In this document: piece after piece, positions 45,272-59,000 of the stretch
Numbering within the stretch: the stretch's first letter is position 1
Layout: every line of letters starts with the position of its first letter
Source of the DNA: Hermodice carunculata
Lineage: Eukaryota; Annelida; Polychaeta; Eunicida; Amphinomidae
Assembly (NCBI GenBank): GCA_964020975.1
Contig: OZ026624.1
Coordinates: 73,841,971 to 73,905,970 of the forward strand
DNA length: 64,000 nt
Direction of reading: 5' to 3'
Notes under the pieces: generated by a model
Database searches by the model: none
Told to the model about the DNA's origin: nothing
What the model saw: the letters and a program-made list of their open reading frames with translations, nothing else
Translations under genes and position numbers: made by a program

Positions 45272-48200
45272 GTCTTGTGGGTTCTTGTACCATTGACACT
45301 GACATTTGTACTGCAATCGATTCTTATTCACCGACTTACTATATTTTGTCTGTTAAATTATTGATTTAAATGCCATTTATTCTCGTTGAGAAACTTCCAC
45401 TGATGGTTGCATTTCCTTCCATTCTCATCCTGCTACTTGCTGCCGGCAGATTCGATAAATATCGAAGAAATAGGTGATAATTATTTCATGTCCTTTTGCT
45501 TGAGGACTTTCATTGTGCGAATAATGTTCACAATATAGGATTGTGGACGTTTCTTGGACCTTTTCTGGGATGTACGTGAATAAAATCACATAAGGCGCGC
45601 TTTAAAAAAAACGGTTCTTTTTATACAGAGACAGTAAAAAATGCAATAATTCTAGCATTACCTGTGTCCATTTGTTAAATGTGCTGTGTCAATGATAACC
45701 TTGGACGTGATTGCAAGTACACGGTAACCGCTTTGTGCCTGTACTTGTACTTTGTTTCAATATTACGTTGGTTTGCTTGTGTTCAATTTCTTTTTTTAAC
45801 GACTTTTGTAGCTCAATACAACATGTAGGTCTCAAATCGATTTTCATGGAACATCGGGCAAAATGTCAAATATAAAAAAAGAATTTATCGTTAGAATTGT
45901 TACAATAGTTGATTGCCCGTATTAATCCATTAAGTTTTTCCCGGAGGCGTTCTCCTTCAAGCCATGTAGAATTTTGACAAAAAGTCGCACTAATAATAGA
46001 AATATTTCTGAAGCTGTCCTTATATGTCTCTGTCCAGTACTGGTTCATTTAAGAAATGATTTTTAGTGATAAGGATAATTCTACCATGTTCACAATTGTC
46101 CCTATAAGGGAATAGATTTTTATAAATTTCGCTTGCTTCTTATCAGCGTTTGCCCACTTTCTCATCAATTATCTTAAGTGTGCACCAGCGTTGTGGACTG
46201 ATGCAACTGTCTAATATTTCTGGATGGTAAATTTGACTGTTGCAGCGCAAATTATCTTTTAATGGCAGATTGTGGTCTCCTTGGCACAAAGAAATACACA
46301 TTATTTATGACAAACTGGTCCAAATTTGAAGTGTGACATATATCTGTTCGCAAGTGTTGCACAAAGTGGGTGTCTTTATATTGCCGGCCATATTCCCAAC
46401 TGACCTGCATGATATAAAAATATACATAATGTTAATTGCTTTGGGCCTCACGGAGGTCCGTTGCTTCCAATAAGCAAGTTTTCTTTTCATTAAGAAAACA
46501 CCATCTGGCAAAATAAGTAAGAAACATTTAAGAATTTCAGCCATATCATGAAGTCGTCGCGACAACAGGTTTGTTTTCACAACTTTGCTTTTTCTTGTTT
46601 CAATGTTTGCTAGGAAAAAAACACTTTTCTGCAGTGTCAGTAACTAAGAACCAAGAAAGTTACAGGTGGAGCATGGTAAATCACAGTGCCCGTATCTGTA
46701 TTCAATCCGTGTCAGTCCTTTCAAAATAGTACATTTATTTCAATTTCCAGCCAAATCTCTGCCCTGTCGGTTGGTAACGGTGACAGTCAGCCGTTAGATA
46801 ATGGCCACAGGGGCTGATGTTCCATCGCAGCTTATATGAATGTACCGTGTTGAATAATCTTCTGGTCAGGTGCAACTTTTTCTTTTTTCCATGAAGGAAA
46901 ACGTTTACTCTGTTCCAAATACAGAGTGAAGTAACTCTTTTTACACAATATACATTTAGCAAAATCCAGGTAAAAATGAAGCTTTCATTGTTTGTTTTGT
47001 CTTGAGAGACGTTCCTTTTCTTTCTTTTCCTTTTTTTATTTATTTTTCTATCTTTGTTTTGTGTTTTTCGCTAATGGATTTTTTCTTTTGTTATTTTTTG
47101 CTGTTATTTCTTGCTTTATCTGAGCAAAGAAAAGTTGCTAAAATAGCATTTGGCAAAATGAAATCAAATAATGTAGGGCAGAGATTTTGGATGGAAATGC
47201 TTTAGTTGAACATATGATTACCTGACCGAAACTGTTGTTTCAAGTATTTTGGAAAACATTGACAGAAGTTCGCTATTTATAGCCATAATCATGCTGTTTT
47301 ACAGCACTGAACTCCTGCAATTTTGTAAGCTGAGTTCAAAGAATGATATTGATAAATTACGCATTCGATTCTGTGATATTTGTCTTTCACTTTCACCTGT
47401 TTCACAGAGGGACCTTGATTCCGTTATTTACTTTATTCTTGTAAGTTCATAAGACGTGTTATATTTGTATACACAAAAAAACAAGCAATCCTAAAACTTT
47501 GTCAAAGGCATCAAGTATATAACATAAGACAACTCATACTTTCTTAAAGCCACAAGGGGTGTCTTCATCTTGTCCGTCAGCCAATCCGTTACATTGAATT
47601 TATATCCACTTGTCTCACATTTTTGTAAGTTTTATCTTAAGCCTTGCACGATTGATAAGCATAGTTAAGATCATTGCATATTGCTTGGCCTTGCAGCTTC
47701 TCATATTTCCTGGATTTCAATGATTATTTATTCAAGATTTCTTTTTTTAGCGTGCCGTAAGCAAATTTCCGTTCTTGCTGTTTACATGGTTTAATGCGTC
47801 CGGGGACAGGCTGTCAAAGCTATTATTACGCTTCAACCTAACCACCAACATGTTTTCCACTTCACATCAGTGCTTGACGGCCACAGAGCATCTCTATAAC
47901 CTTTGACCGATACAAGGTGTTAAGCCACTGAGCAGGCAGTCTGAAAGCCACTGAGCAGGCAGTCTGAAGGATGCGGCAGACCACAGGGGCTTCAATACAG
48001 GCGAGACCTTTGCCTTGATTTTGAAGGACTTCCTCTCAAAATGTTGCCGAGGTATCTTATTTCATACTTTTGCGTCCTTTTTTTGCATTATAAATGGGGT
48101 TGAGTGATTGAAACACTTGGGCAGTGAAGTAATGTTTAAATTTGCAGAAAGCAACAAAAGCCAGAGACGGCGGCCTGGTCGCGTAACTTTATATGACCTT

Positions 48201-48310
48201 GACCTACTTTTTGCAACACAGATGTACACACTAGTCTCATGTTCCTTTTAATAGTAGTTTGAGAACATGTCGTTTTGTGGTTGTGGGAGATAGTTAGTGT
48301 TCTTTCTAAC

Positions 48311-48311
<1 letters not shown>

Positions 48312-48348
<37 letters not shown>
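48312..48348. repeat. Poly-T run
   Basis: An uninterrupted run of about 37 T. Confidence 0.95.
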
Positions 48349-48349
<1 letters not shown>

Positions 48350-49181
48350 GTAATGTGAAATTATGGTGCTTGTACGTGATTTAGGAGAGTATCATTCGTT
48401 CGTACTTAGTTTTCATCTTCTTCAACAATATTAAAACCGCACTGAATTATGATTTCTGACCCCCGTTGCACTCGTTCCGCAATACCTTCCCCTACCACAC
48501 CAGTGGTTGGACCACGAGGAAAAAAAAGCGTTGTCTAGTTCCAACGCTGCCCATGGGATAACGCTCATTAATCCAGCGCCGCGCACATTCTGGACCCCTT
48601 CACTCCAATTACTGTAAATAGTGGGAACACCTCAAATATCCAGCTACTGCAAGTAGTCTCAAAAGAAAATAAGCAGTGGTTTAACTGAAACCATTGAAGC
48701 ATAAATGATTTTTAGAAATGATAATGTATGGTTTATCTAGTGACGCATGTTCACATGCAACTGACACCATCAAGGTTTGCATGCAATTTACAACTTCTGG
48801 GTGATTCATTCGATCGGGAAAGCATTTAGCGTGATTATCAAGGAGATTTCACAAAACTTGTTTGCAGTCTATAGCTGGTAAATATTTTTGCTGCAGTACA
48901 CTATCACTTGCACCATCGATAGTGTAAAGAATGATTTGATTTAAATGGCAAGGAGAACGAGACCTTTTTTTCATCATGTCTTTTGTTTTTTAAAGAATAT
49001 GCGCCGAGGTTACAATAATGCATCTGGAAATATGAACATCGCATTTCTAACCGCGAGACGAAATATGAAAAAAGAAAACTGTAGAGTACGATACTTTCAT
49101 CATCTTTTGCCCTTAATGAAAAAAAAAATCAGTTTGGGGTCAAGTCTTATGGCCTTAGATGCAGTGTGCGTTAGCTTTCTC

Positions 49182-49242
49182 AACATACATACATACATAC
49201 ATACATACATACATACATACATACATACATACATACATACAT
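49182..49242. repeat. (CATA)n microsatellite
   Basis: About 15 CATA tetranucleotides; a C homopolymer follows at 49,374-49,389. Confidence 0.95.
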
Positions 49243-50935
49243 GCCAAAGAGACCATAAAGAAACAAGTGAAAAAGAATTAAGTACCGGCCTGTCAGAAAA
49301 TCAGAGCATCTGTGTTCACTCACCGACCTTATTATTTCATAAGCATAAGAGACTCGAAGACATTTTGAGTCACGCCCCCCCCCCCCCCCAGTCATCAGCG
49401 GATGTAACATCTGTTAGAATGAAAACCAACTACACATTAGCATTTGATATTCTATTTTAAAAATTAATGCTTGTGAATATATTTTCAAATATTACATACG
49501 TGTAAGGTATACATACAGACACATTTATCAGCAGAATTTCCCTAACTTGGCTAGTTCATCATTTGACACGTTCATAATAATTCATTATTATGTGGGTTGT
49601 CCATGCTGAACATTCAGCTTAGACAAGGAGCCGCTACTCAGAGAGATGTACACAGGTACAGGCTTTGAAACATGTTACTGAGCAGTTACCCACTGAAGAC
49701 CCTTAAATTTATTTGGGCTAATACAGAATATGTTACAATTCTACAGAAGAACGTGACAATAGTACTTGCAAGTGAATACTGATCAGACAGTGACAGGTTT
49801 GCTTATGGAGTGTTGAGAGTTCGGACAACGAAATAAGTTAATGACTACCAGGAAGTGGTTCTGGACGAAAAGACGCAAGTACAATATGTGACTGTAGGCA
49901 GGTTTTTCCAGGGATTTGGTCCTAAAAGTGTATGCTGAGGGCGTTTTGGAACTTGAAATAACAGACTGTAGTGACAAACATTAATAGGTCTACTTTACTT
50001 CTTTAGTTTTTTATCATAACAGGACTGCTATCTGAAAGTTCCCACGCAAAACATCTATGCAATACTTCTAGTATTGTTCTAGTGAAAACCTTTGCTATTG
50101 AAATAGTCCAGGAGACTCCACTAGTTCAGAATAGTGTTTATTTGTCAGAGGTACCAGTGGAAGAAAACACAGAGGACTCTTGGTCAGTGGCGTCAGCTGT
50201 TTTAGACGTTTGCTGAAGGGCCAGAAGTTGCAATCCATAAACAAACTGAATGCTTCATTTTCTTGTCCGAGATAATGTTGCATTTGCATTAGGATAACAT
50301 ATCATATATGTGTGTAATCGTCATACTCCAAAGAATTTATATGTCTCGTATTTGGGTGTCTGTGATGTTAATTGTTGAATAAACACTGGACAATTGACTG
50401 CAAAGCATAAATATCACACAAGTCACTAATTATTTGTGATAAAATCATGGTTACCCTTGCATCTTAATCCTGACATATTGGCAACAAAAAACTACTACCC
50501 TGCGAATTTTTATGTTTAGTTTAGTTTTTCTGTTATCCATCCTCAAAGTTTGACGTTTCAATTTTCCCTTTAATTTCGAAGATGTTCATTTTTTCATTTC
50601 TTTAAAAAAAACAAAGTAAAATTTAGAAAATCCCTGAATAATTTTTGCAGCTCAGACATTCCAGAATCAAAACCGGTTAAGCGGATTAAATTTCACCCAG
50701 CCGTTTTCTTGGAATAACCATTCTTAGGTGGGGTTCTCGTCCTATTATTCTTTCTGAGAAAACAAGCTTCAAAGGCCTTTGATGTTGATCATTTGCCTCT
50801 GAAACAATACCGTTTGCTCCACTTGAGCTGATATTTGTAAAAAAAACGTGGTAAACATCGTCCCTTAACATTCGGTGCGGTTGTTAATCAACTCTTGGCC
50901 AATCACATCAATAAACAGCCGTAACGTTATATCCA

Positions 50936-51006
50936 GTGTTTTTTGTTTTTTTTTTGTTTTTTTTTTTTTTTTTGTTTTTTTTTTTTTTTGTTTTGTTTTT
51001 TTTTTC
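50936..51006. repeat. T-rich tract at 5' side of right LINE
   Basis: About 70 bp of T with occasional G. The mirror locus in the left arm (about 21,567-21,595, A-rich) is much shorter. Confidence 0.85.
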
Positions 51007-51079
51007 AATACTCCAATGTTTCTTTTTAATATATAGACAATTTGAAGTTTGGTCTTCCCTCGGTGACACAATTGCAAGT

Positions 51080-54000
51080 TGTATGAAGCCGAGGTTACGA
51101 TCTCAACATTTCTTGCGAGTCACAAAACTTGCAGCGGGCAGCGATTTGGTCAGCTGTTTCATGTTTGTAGGCCTACTATTCTGTCTCTGTTGTCAAACAT
51201 TCAGTTTTATTTCGTCAAAATCAAGACTACGCATTAATAACATCGTTCTCCATCGTGCAGTCAAGAAACAAAAGAACAATGTTAATGCCGTTTTCGGTAA
51301 TTATATTTCCTCTCACCCAGTAAGCTGTAAGACTTCTTTCATATCCAGGTATGAATAACCAAGACATTTTGCTGCAATATGGAGGGCTGGCATCGAATTC
51401 CCTCTCACACAAACTCTCAGTCCTAGACAATAATGAAGATAACGACGTAACTGCAGAGCCAGACATTCTGTGTATTTCCCCTTATTTAAGTTTAGATGAA
51501 TTGATTGATACATTTAAAGTAAAAGATAAACAGTTCACAATATTGAGCCTTAATTGTGCCTCTCTTAATGCCAAATTTGATCAAATCAGAATCTTAATTG
51601 ACCTATTAGCAAACAATGACTGCCCTCCTATCTCAATATGTATTCAGGAAACTTGGCAGTCAGACTTGATGGATGTATCTCTTTTTCAGCTAGAAGGTTA
51701 CAATTTAATTAGTCAAGGCTATATTTGTTCTACTCATGGTGGTTTAGCTATGTATTTAAGAGACAGTTTCAACAATAAAATTTTAGATATTTATAATAAA
51801 TCTGACATTTGGGAAGGCAAGTTCATAGAAATTAGTAGCAACCTGCTCCAAAAGTACATTATACTAGGTAACATTTTATAGACCCCCACGAGACATAACT
51901 GATAACTACAACTTGTTCATTAGTCAGTTGACTCCTGTACTTGACCTGCTTAATTGTAAAAATAGCCATGTTGTTATAGCTGGAGATTTTAATATTGATT
52001 TACTAAAAATTAATGAGTGAGATATTTTGAACAAATATTTCGACACTATTACATCACTTAGCTTTTTTCCACAAATAACTTTACCTACCAGACTCTCCCA
52101 AAATAGAGACACTTTGATAGATAATTTTCTGTTGAAATTAACAAACTTTAAACATTCTCCCACCACTGGAATCTTAATGTCAAACATCTCTGATCATTTT
52201 CCATACTTCATATCTCTTGAGTGTGGTAACATCTTTGAATCAAATCCAAAATTCACTTATATTAGGCAGAATACATCAGAATCCTATAATAATTTTCCAA
52301 ACGAAATCAGTACATCAAACATATTTGACAAAAGGAACAAAAACCCAAATACTAAACCCACAGAAAATTATAACCTGTTAGAAAATATTTGCAAACATGC
52401 GTTTGAAAATAATTTTGCTACCAAAAAGGTTAAATTTAATAAATATAAACACAAAAAATCTAGTTGGATAACACGGGGCATATTGATATCCATAACAAAT
52501 AGAGACAAATTATATAAAGAACTGAAAAAGACTCGCATTAACTCCGAGGAATATTATTAGCGCAAAACCAATTTACACACATATAATAATCTTCTTAAGA
52601 ATAATATTAAACAAGTTAAGAGAACTTTCTATAGCAACTTCTTTGCCAGACACAAAGGTTATATAAATTACTTGGGAAACAATAAAGGAAGTACTCAACA
52701 AAACAAAGAAGAAAACAAATTTTCCCAATACTTTTGAAATTAATGGAGATAGTACTGTTACGAACAACCAAATAATTGCTAATAATTTTAATAAATATTT
52801 TGTTGAGATAGGTCCCAAACTTGCAACGCAAGTAAATCCGTCTACTACTGAGGGTTTTCAAAATTACTTACAAACCCAAGTCAACACAATTCTGACTTTA
52901 AACCGGTGACGAAGGAAACTATAATCAGGACTATAGACTCCTTAAAAAAAAACAAAAACAAGCTGCGGTTATGACGGAATTTCGGTCAAACTAATGAAAT
53001 TCATAAAAAAATGAAATCAGTGGGGCTCTGACACTTCTTTTTAATCAATCGATTGCTACTGGAGTTTTTCCTGATAATTTAAAAATAGCTAAAGTTATTC
53101 CCCTGTTCAAAAAGGGTGATGAAGGATTATTCGATAATTACAGACCAATCTCCCTGTTATCAAGCTTCTCAAAAATCTTTGAAAAAAATTTGTTTAACCA
53201 ATCAAATGAACAATTCACAGAACATCATTTATTTTACAATCACCAGAATGGATTTCGTAATTCACTTTCCACAGAGCTTGCTGCCCTTGAACTAATCGAT
53301 AGAATATCAAGAAGTATGGACAAAAATGAGATTCCTATCAGTATTGTCATGCACCTTTCAAAAGCGTTCGACACTTTAGACCATCACATTCTAATTCATG
53401 AACTTAAATATTAGGGTCTTGGTGATATGGCACTTAAACTGCTCAAAAACTGTTTAACTGGCCGAAAAAAAATATGTGGAATTAAATGACACCAAGTAAT
53501 GGCTCTTAAATATAACCACTGGTGTCCCACAGGGCTCGATTTTAGGCCCTTTATTATTTGTAATTTACATAAATGATCTATCCTCAGCCTCCAGCCACTT
53601 TAAACCTCTTATATACGCTGATGATACAACACTATACAGTACTTTACAAGTGCTGCTAAAATGTGACACCACACAAGAATTATCACACAATATATATGCT
53701 GAACTATGTAAAATCAGCAAATGGCTGAAATTAGATAAATTGTCCCTCAATGAAAAGAAAACAAAATTTATGTTATTTCATAACCCACAAAGAAAGGTGA
53801 CAATTCCTGAAATACAAATAAATAACACAAAAATTGAATGTGTAAATGACTTTAATTTCTTAGGCATACAAATCGACAAACATTTAAATTGGAACAGTCA
53901 CATTGATAAAAATTTCTTCAAAGACATCCAAAACTATTGGTGTCTTAAACAAAGTAAAAGAATACCTACCACAGAATATTCTACTGACACTATATTACTC

Positions 54001-54752
54001 TCTAGTATTTCCTCATCTTAATTACGGATGTCTTCTCTGGGGTCATAAAAGTATTAGAATTGCTTTGCTCCAGAAAAAAATGTGTGATAATCATTAGCCA
54101 CAGCAGATTAAATGCACATACAGAGCCAATCTATAAAACCTTAGAGTTATTAAAGATTAGTGATATATTTCTCCAAGAACAACTGAAATTCTACTTTAAG
54201 TATATCAAAAATCAGTTACGTGAATACTTCAAAACCTTTAAAATAAATACAACTTCTGTACTTCATAATTACAATGTTAGAAACAAAAACCGTATATTTG
54301 TAGAAAGAAGCAATCTTGTAGGGACAGAAAATTGTCTAAGACATGAAATCATAAAAACATTGAACTCAACCCCTGACTTCATTATAAACAAGGTTCATAC
54401 TCATAGCAAAAATGGCTTTGCCCTCTATATAAAAAAATATTATATTGAAAAGTATAATATTATTTGTTCTATCCCAAACTGTTATGTTTGTAACACTCCA
54501 TAAGCAGCCCCCATTTGCTTTTGCTAATATGTAAGACATAATTTTTTTCCCTGCTTTCTGGGTAAGGTACTTACATCTCTATTTAAAACCTTGTATTCTA
54601 AGTACAATTTTTGTATATCTATAGTATTTTTAGGTGGCCCTTATGATAGCGGCTGTTGTGCCTTTAATGAGGGTCTCCTGGCTATATATGTTACTGAAAT
54701 AATGTACATGTATATTCAGTCAAATAAAAGATATGTGAGTCTGAGTCTGAGT
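51080..54752 (+). mobile_element. CR1/Jockey-like LINE in right arm, fuller copy
   Basis: Plus strand. An N-terminal stretch of unknown role (51,083-51,358) is followed by APE endonuclease blocks: ILSLNCASLNAKFDQI (51,540-51,590), ICIQETWQSDLMD (51,635-51,675), VVIAGDFNIDLLK (51,970-52,010) and ISDHFPYF (52,190-52,212). RT blocks: VIPLFKKGD...NYRPISLLSSF (53,094-53,170), LSTELAALELIDRI (53,265-53,305), LSKAFDTLDHHIL (53,356-53,395), TGVPQGSILGPLLF (53,519-53,560) and YADDTTLYST (53,615-53,645). The C-terminus ends at 54,503 with NCYVCNTP. AATAAA near 54,723 precedes a (GTCTGA)n tail at 54,737-54,752. Several frame breaks make it inactive. Being present in both arms, it inserted before the duplication. 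Confidence 0.88.
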
Positions 54753-56079
54753 AAAAGTGCCTCTGAAGTACGGAAAACGTTTTTCAGCAATCTGTCAAAC
54801 GACGACAGAGACAAGCTGGTTTCAAAGCGTGACGTCATGCAGGCGGGCCTTTGGGTCCCGTGACCTCAAGCCTGGCAATGAAAGTTGTGTTGCCTTGCTT
54901 CGTGGGGCGGCCTACAATGGACGGATTTCGGGTTTGGTCTTCGGCCCTACCTCTTCATCCCGTTTTTAGGGATAGCGTTTTATTGCATTTACTCCTATCT
55001 GTATAATATATGTGGTTAGCTTGTTAGACTTGTCGTTACACTTTACTTAGTTAGCTTGTCATTATTGTGTATTTATTTTCTAAATGAGTTTCATTTCTCT
55101 TTCCAACAGTTTTGTGACGCTATGTTGTGTGTTTTCTCTTCTGTTCATATTTATGCTTATTTCGATGTGTTTGTTTGTACTTTTATTTCCTCATCCACGG
55201 AATTCGATAACAATTTTAATATGCACGTGGGTATTGTAGATTAAAATGCCAGTTTTTTTTTCTGTCCAGGACCACCGGGGTGGTCCATCGTGACATAGCC
55301 TTTAAATGAACATCGTCTGATGATTCCCGCTGCTCTTGAACAATTAAAGTCTCCCTTCATTTGAAAGCATAACAAGCAAGATAACTATAAAATAAACCAC
55401 TAAGGCTATGATATGTTAGCATGTTTGTATCTTTTACCTGCCCACAAACATACTTTCGACATGCCGCCTGATTTCGTGGTATCGCAGTGATACCCCTCTC
55501 CTTTTGCCATGGGCCGTTGCTACCTGCAGCAACGTGACATGCAGGCTCTTAAGTATAATTGCCGGTTTACATTGCTCTGCTTGGTGGCTGACCCCAAAAA
55601 TATGACACATGGACGTTCGGATGTTTACATGCCTGTGTGGTTTTTTGGCGGTTTTCTCATATTTCTACTTTAGTTAAAAGCCTGAAAATTTGACATCTTA
55701 TAGAAAGGACATTCGTATTGTAAAAAACGTTAAAATCTCAAAATCGGCCATGAAAAGGTTTTTTGGTGTCTTACCTGGCCTTAACTTTCACGATTTTTGC
55801 ATTTTGGTTCTTTAAGTGAGAATTTAATTTCACACTTTTATTCATATTTCCTATTGATCTCGTATTAACACTTTTCACTGCGTTTCCAATTTCAGTATTA
55901 TGTTATATATTTAGATAATGCAGTGGGAAGCAACTCAAAAAACCATCATACTCAATACATTTCAATTTCATAAATCTTTGTAGACAGCAACGCAACAGGA
56001 AGTCCATAAAATATATGTAATATTGAATATCCAAATAACCAGACGCTCTTTTGTTTGCTGTCGACGTTCACATGTTGCA
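54753..56079. other. 3' flank of right P450 and intergenic DNA
   Basis: Mirror of 16,366-17,688. It holds the P450 3' UTR on the minus strand with polyadenylation signal AATAAA at 55,837-55,842. Nothing else recognised apart from short open frames shared by both arms. Confidence 0.5.
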
Positions 56080-59000
56080 TCATCTGACAGTAAGAGTAGC
56101 CATAACGCCACTTTTGGGTCTCAATGTTCCTGCTTCCTGGATGTCAAACGATTGAGTAAGGTCAAGCTGCATGTCAAACCTTTGAATGAACTTGGCTAAG
56201 AGTACTTTGGATTCAATCTGTAAAGACAAATGCAGGGGACGTTCAGGTACCATCTGCCTCCGCTCCCTAGCAACTGCGATATCAGGAGCACAAGTCCCAT
56301 ATCATGTGTTAGTGTTGTGAGGTAGGCTAGGTGCAAACAGTATCCAGAAATGTGTTGAAGATGGGAGAATCACATCAGCGAGCAATATGAATAAATATCA
56401 CGAGTTGAAACGATGCAGAAAGATACAGATGTCTATCAACTTTCACTGCCCCTTCTTGCGTAAAGTAATAATTTGCACCTTCGCTGTCACCAGAAGCTCT
56501 GATCAGTACAAGGCTAATGCTGAGATCAATTTACCAGATTCTACAAATTTGTGCATGTATGAAGCACTAAACAGGTAAGGAACACATGTCTTTTATGCGT
56601 ACCGGAGCATTAATGTGTTTAATGAAAATGAACCTGGGCACACTTCAAGCTTCATACTGTTCCCATTTTGTGGAGATTGTGTGTTCAGTAGCCACACTCA
56701 TTACCGTCCTTACTGAAAAATTAATGTACGGTAACCTGTTAATGCACGCCCAATTGCCTTATAATTCATCATTAAAATCAGTTGAAAATTATGCTCCATA
56801 CCTTATTTATTCAACTAAGGGAGGTTCTTTATGGGAGAACAAAAATAGAGCACTGCTATGTCATGGCATATAAAGTACTGGAATATTGAATAACGCCATA
56901 TATCATGAATGGAATTACTGAATTTGTGAAGATGGTCTCAAGTTGCATTGCTAGCATGTAAACTGGAAAACATTCACAGATGTAAAACTACGATTCACTG
57001 ATCTTTTCCTGGTCAGATTAAGACAGTCAATAGCTTTTCTTGGCACATGATGGGTACATGAAGCTATTGACCTGAAAAGTGGCACAATGATAGGTTTTAT
57101 CTGCAATCGGCAACGAAAAATATTATCTTTGTCCATGAGTTTTAAGTGAAACATCAAAGCAGACAACAATTTACATCCAGGTATATTTGGGTAAATTGTG
57201 TGGGAAAGGGTTTTAAATAATGCATTAATTTGTGCATTCAACATTAGAGGCCATCTTCACATTATATATGTGCTACTTAAAATACCTCTACAGTATATAT
57301 GTGTCACTTCATATACTCACCTGTGCAAACGTCTGTCCAATACAACTTCTTGGGCCAATTGAGAAGGGGAAGTAAGCATACGTGTTTGGTCTGGAAATAT
57401 AAAACAAACTTCATAATATTCCTGTGGATTATTAGAAAACAGATATCAATTTTTTTTATTGTAAGCTCTTTTTAGTTCAGTCTATTGATTATGCCTTACA
57501 ATCAGGTCAACATGCAGGTAATCGATCCTTAATTTTGATCAAATGAGATTTTAAATTACTGTACAAATATACATGTTGCTGGCATTCCTTTGAACCCAGG
57601 AGTAACAGTTTATGGGAAATAGCAAGTGTTTCATACCTGCTTTTATTTTTAGAACTAAATCTTTCCGGGTCAAATTGCGTTGGGTTTGGATGAAACTTTG
57701 ATAGCCTTGATGAAGCATAAATGCTGACCTGGAATGAGAAGAAATAATGTTATACATCAAGTCAAATTTTATGATGAGAGTATAATCTTTTGCAATCTTC
57801 ATTTCGAGCTTTGAATTTACTTTTGTATTTAAAAACTTTAACATGTTATGATGTGAGTTATTTTGTGTATGATCGTGTCCTAATTATAATTGATTTTCAT
57901 AACAGGACTACGCCACCTTTGGACAATCTCTGGCTTTAATACAACCAAAACAAATCTTCATTTCTTTTCAAATATAATAGAAAAGCAGGTTTTTGTTTCG
58001 TAAAACTGTATATCGAAATTCCTCTCATAAGTAAAACTTGTTGTCAATGCATATTGGTATGAAAGAACAATTTATGATGCACATGACTCACATACACTGA
58101 CTACAGATACCCTTCTCCCAATAAAGACGCTCCAAATTGCATCCAGAGAGAGAGAGAGAGAGAGATGTGAGGTCACAGTGCTGTCAAGCTGATTGCCTTT
58201 TTGCATGGTAAAGCCTCAGAATTTTCATGCACGTTTGATGGTACATGGGTAGAAAAAAATCACAGCTTTGGGTGGTAGAACAGGAAGGTTAAGGTTTAAA
58301 ATTTCCTTACAAAAAACTGGCCCTATTGGGGTCTATCCAATATGTGCAGTCATACTTACTGTAACGTTTGTCTTGGCAGGCACCAAATATCCTCCAATCG
58401 TTTGGTCCTGATCGACTTGACGAAAGGTTTGAGTTCCGGGGGGGAACATACGCAATGTTTCCTTCAGCACCATGGACGTGTACTCTAGCTTGCTTATGTC
58501 TTCATAGGTCACTTCCACTTTGCTTCCGAGTATCGCGTCTACTTCTTCCTTTAATCTTTTGAACAGAATTTGCACAAACAATTGCGTCAATTTGTATGAT
58601 TACCTTGAAAATAAATGCTGACAAGAAATGCCAATAAAACTAATAAAGCCTAACACTCTATAGTCTTTTAACTCCAAGTTAGCAAGGGTATGAATTTGTA
58701 AGTAGTTCCATCTTCTAGTAAAGAGGCCTGACAGTTATGCCTAACTGTGAGGAATCACATAGTATATCGTGTAAACACATTACAAAATTCCACTCTCACA
58801 TACAATATTTCCAATATTTTTCAAGGACAATGCACGTAGGGGTGCAAATTGTAATAGCAAATGGTTAATCTATACTGGTTGTCTTAACACAATTTAGCAC
58901 ATTCTTCCAATGATCAATTTTTGGGGCCTCCTCATGAGCAGTGAGATTATGCTTTTGACTTTGAATGTGTTTGAAGTCACATAGTACTGCATGTTTAACT

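Larger units (their letters stand above)
44286..50278. other. Spacer, last part: no gene recognised
   Basis: AT-rich sequence with simple repeats (annotated separately) and scattered short open frames. The longest, 44,450-44,800 (-) and 48,945-49,460 (+, partly microsatellite), show no recognised motif. A 23-27-bp duplication (GCCACTGAGCAGGCAGTCTGAA, two copies) lies at 47,925-47,970. Confidence 0.45.

Noticed and set aside
50936-51006. T-rich tract as a possible target-primed LINE poly-A tail
   Set aside because: It lies on the 5' side of the LINE, whose 3' tail is the (GTCTGA)n sequence at 54,737-54,752; the tract more likely belongs to a neighbouring sequence.
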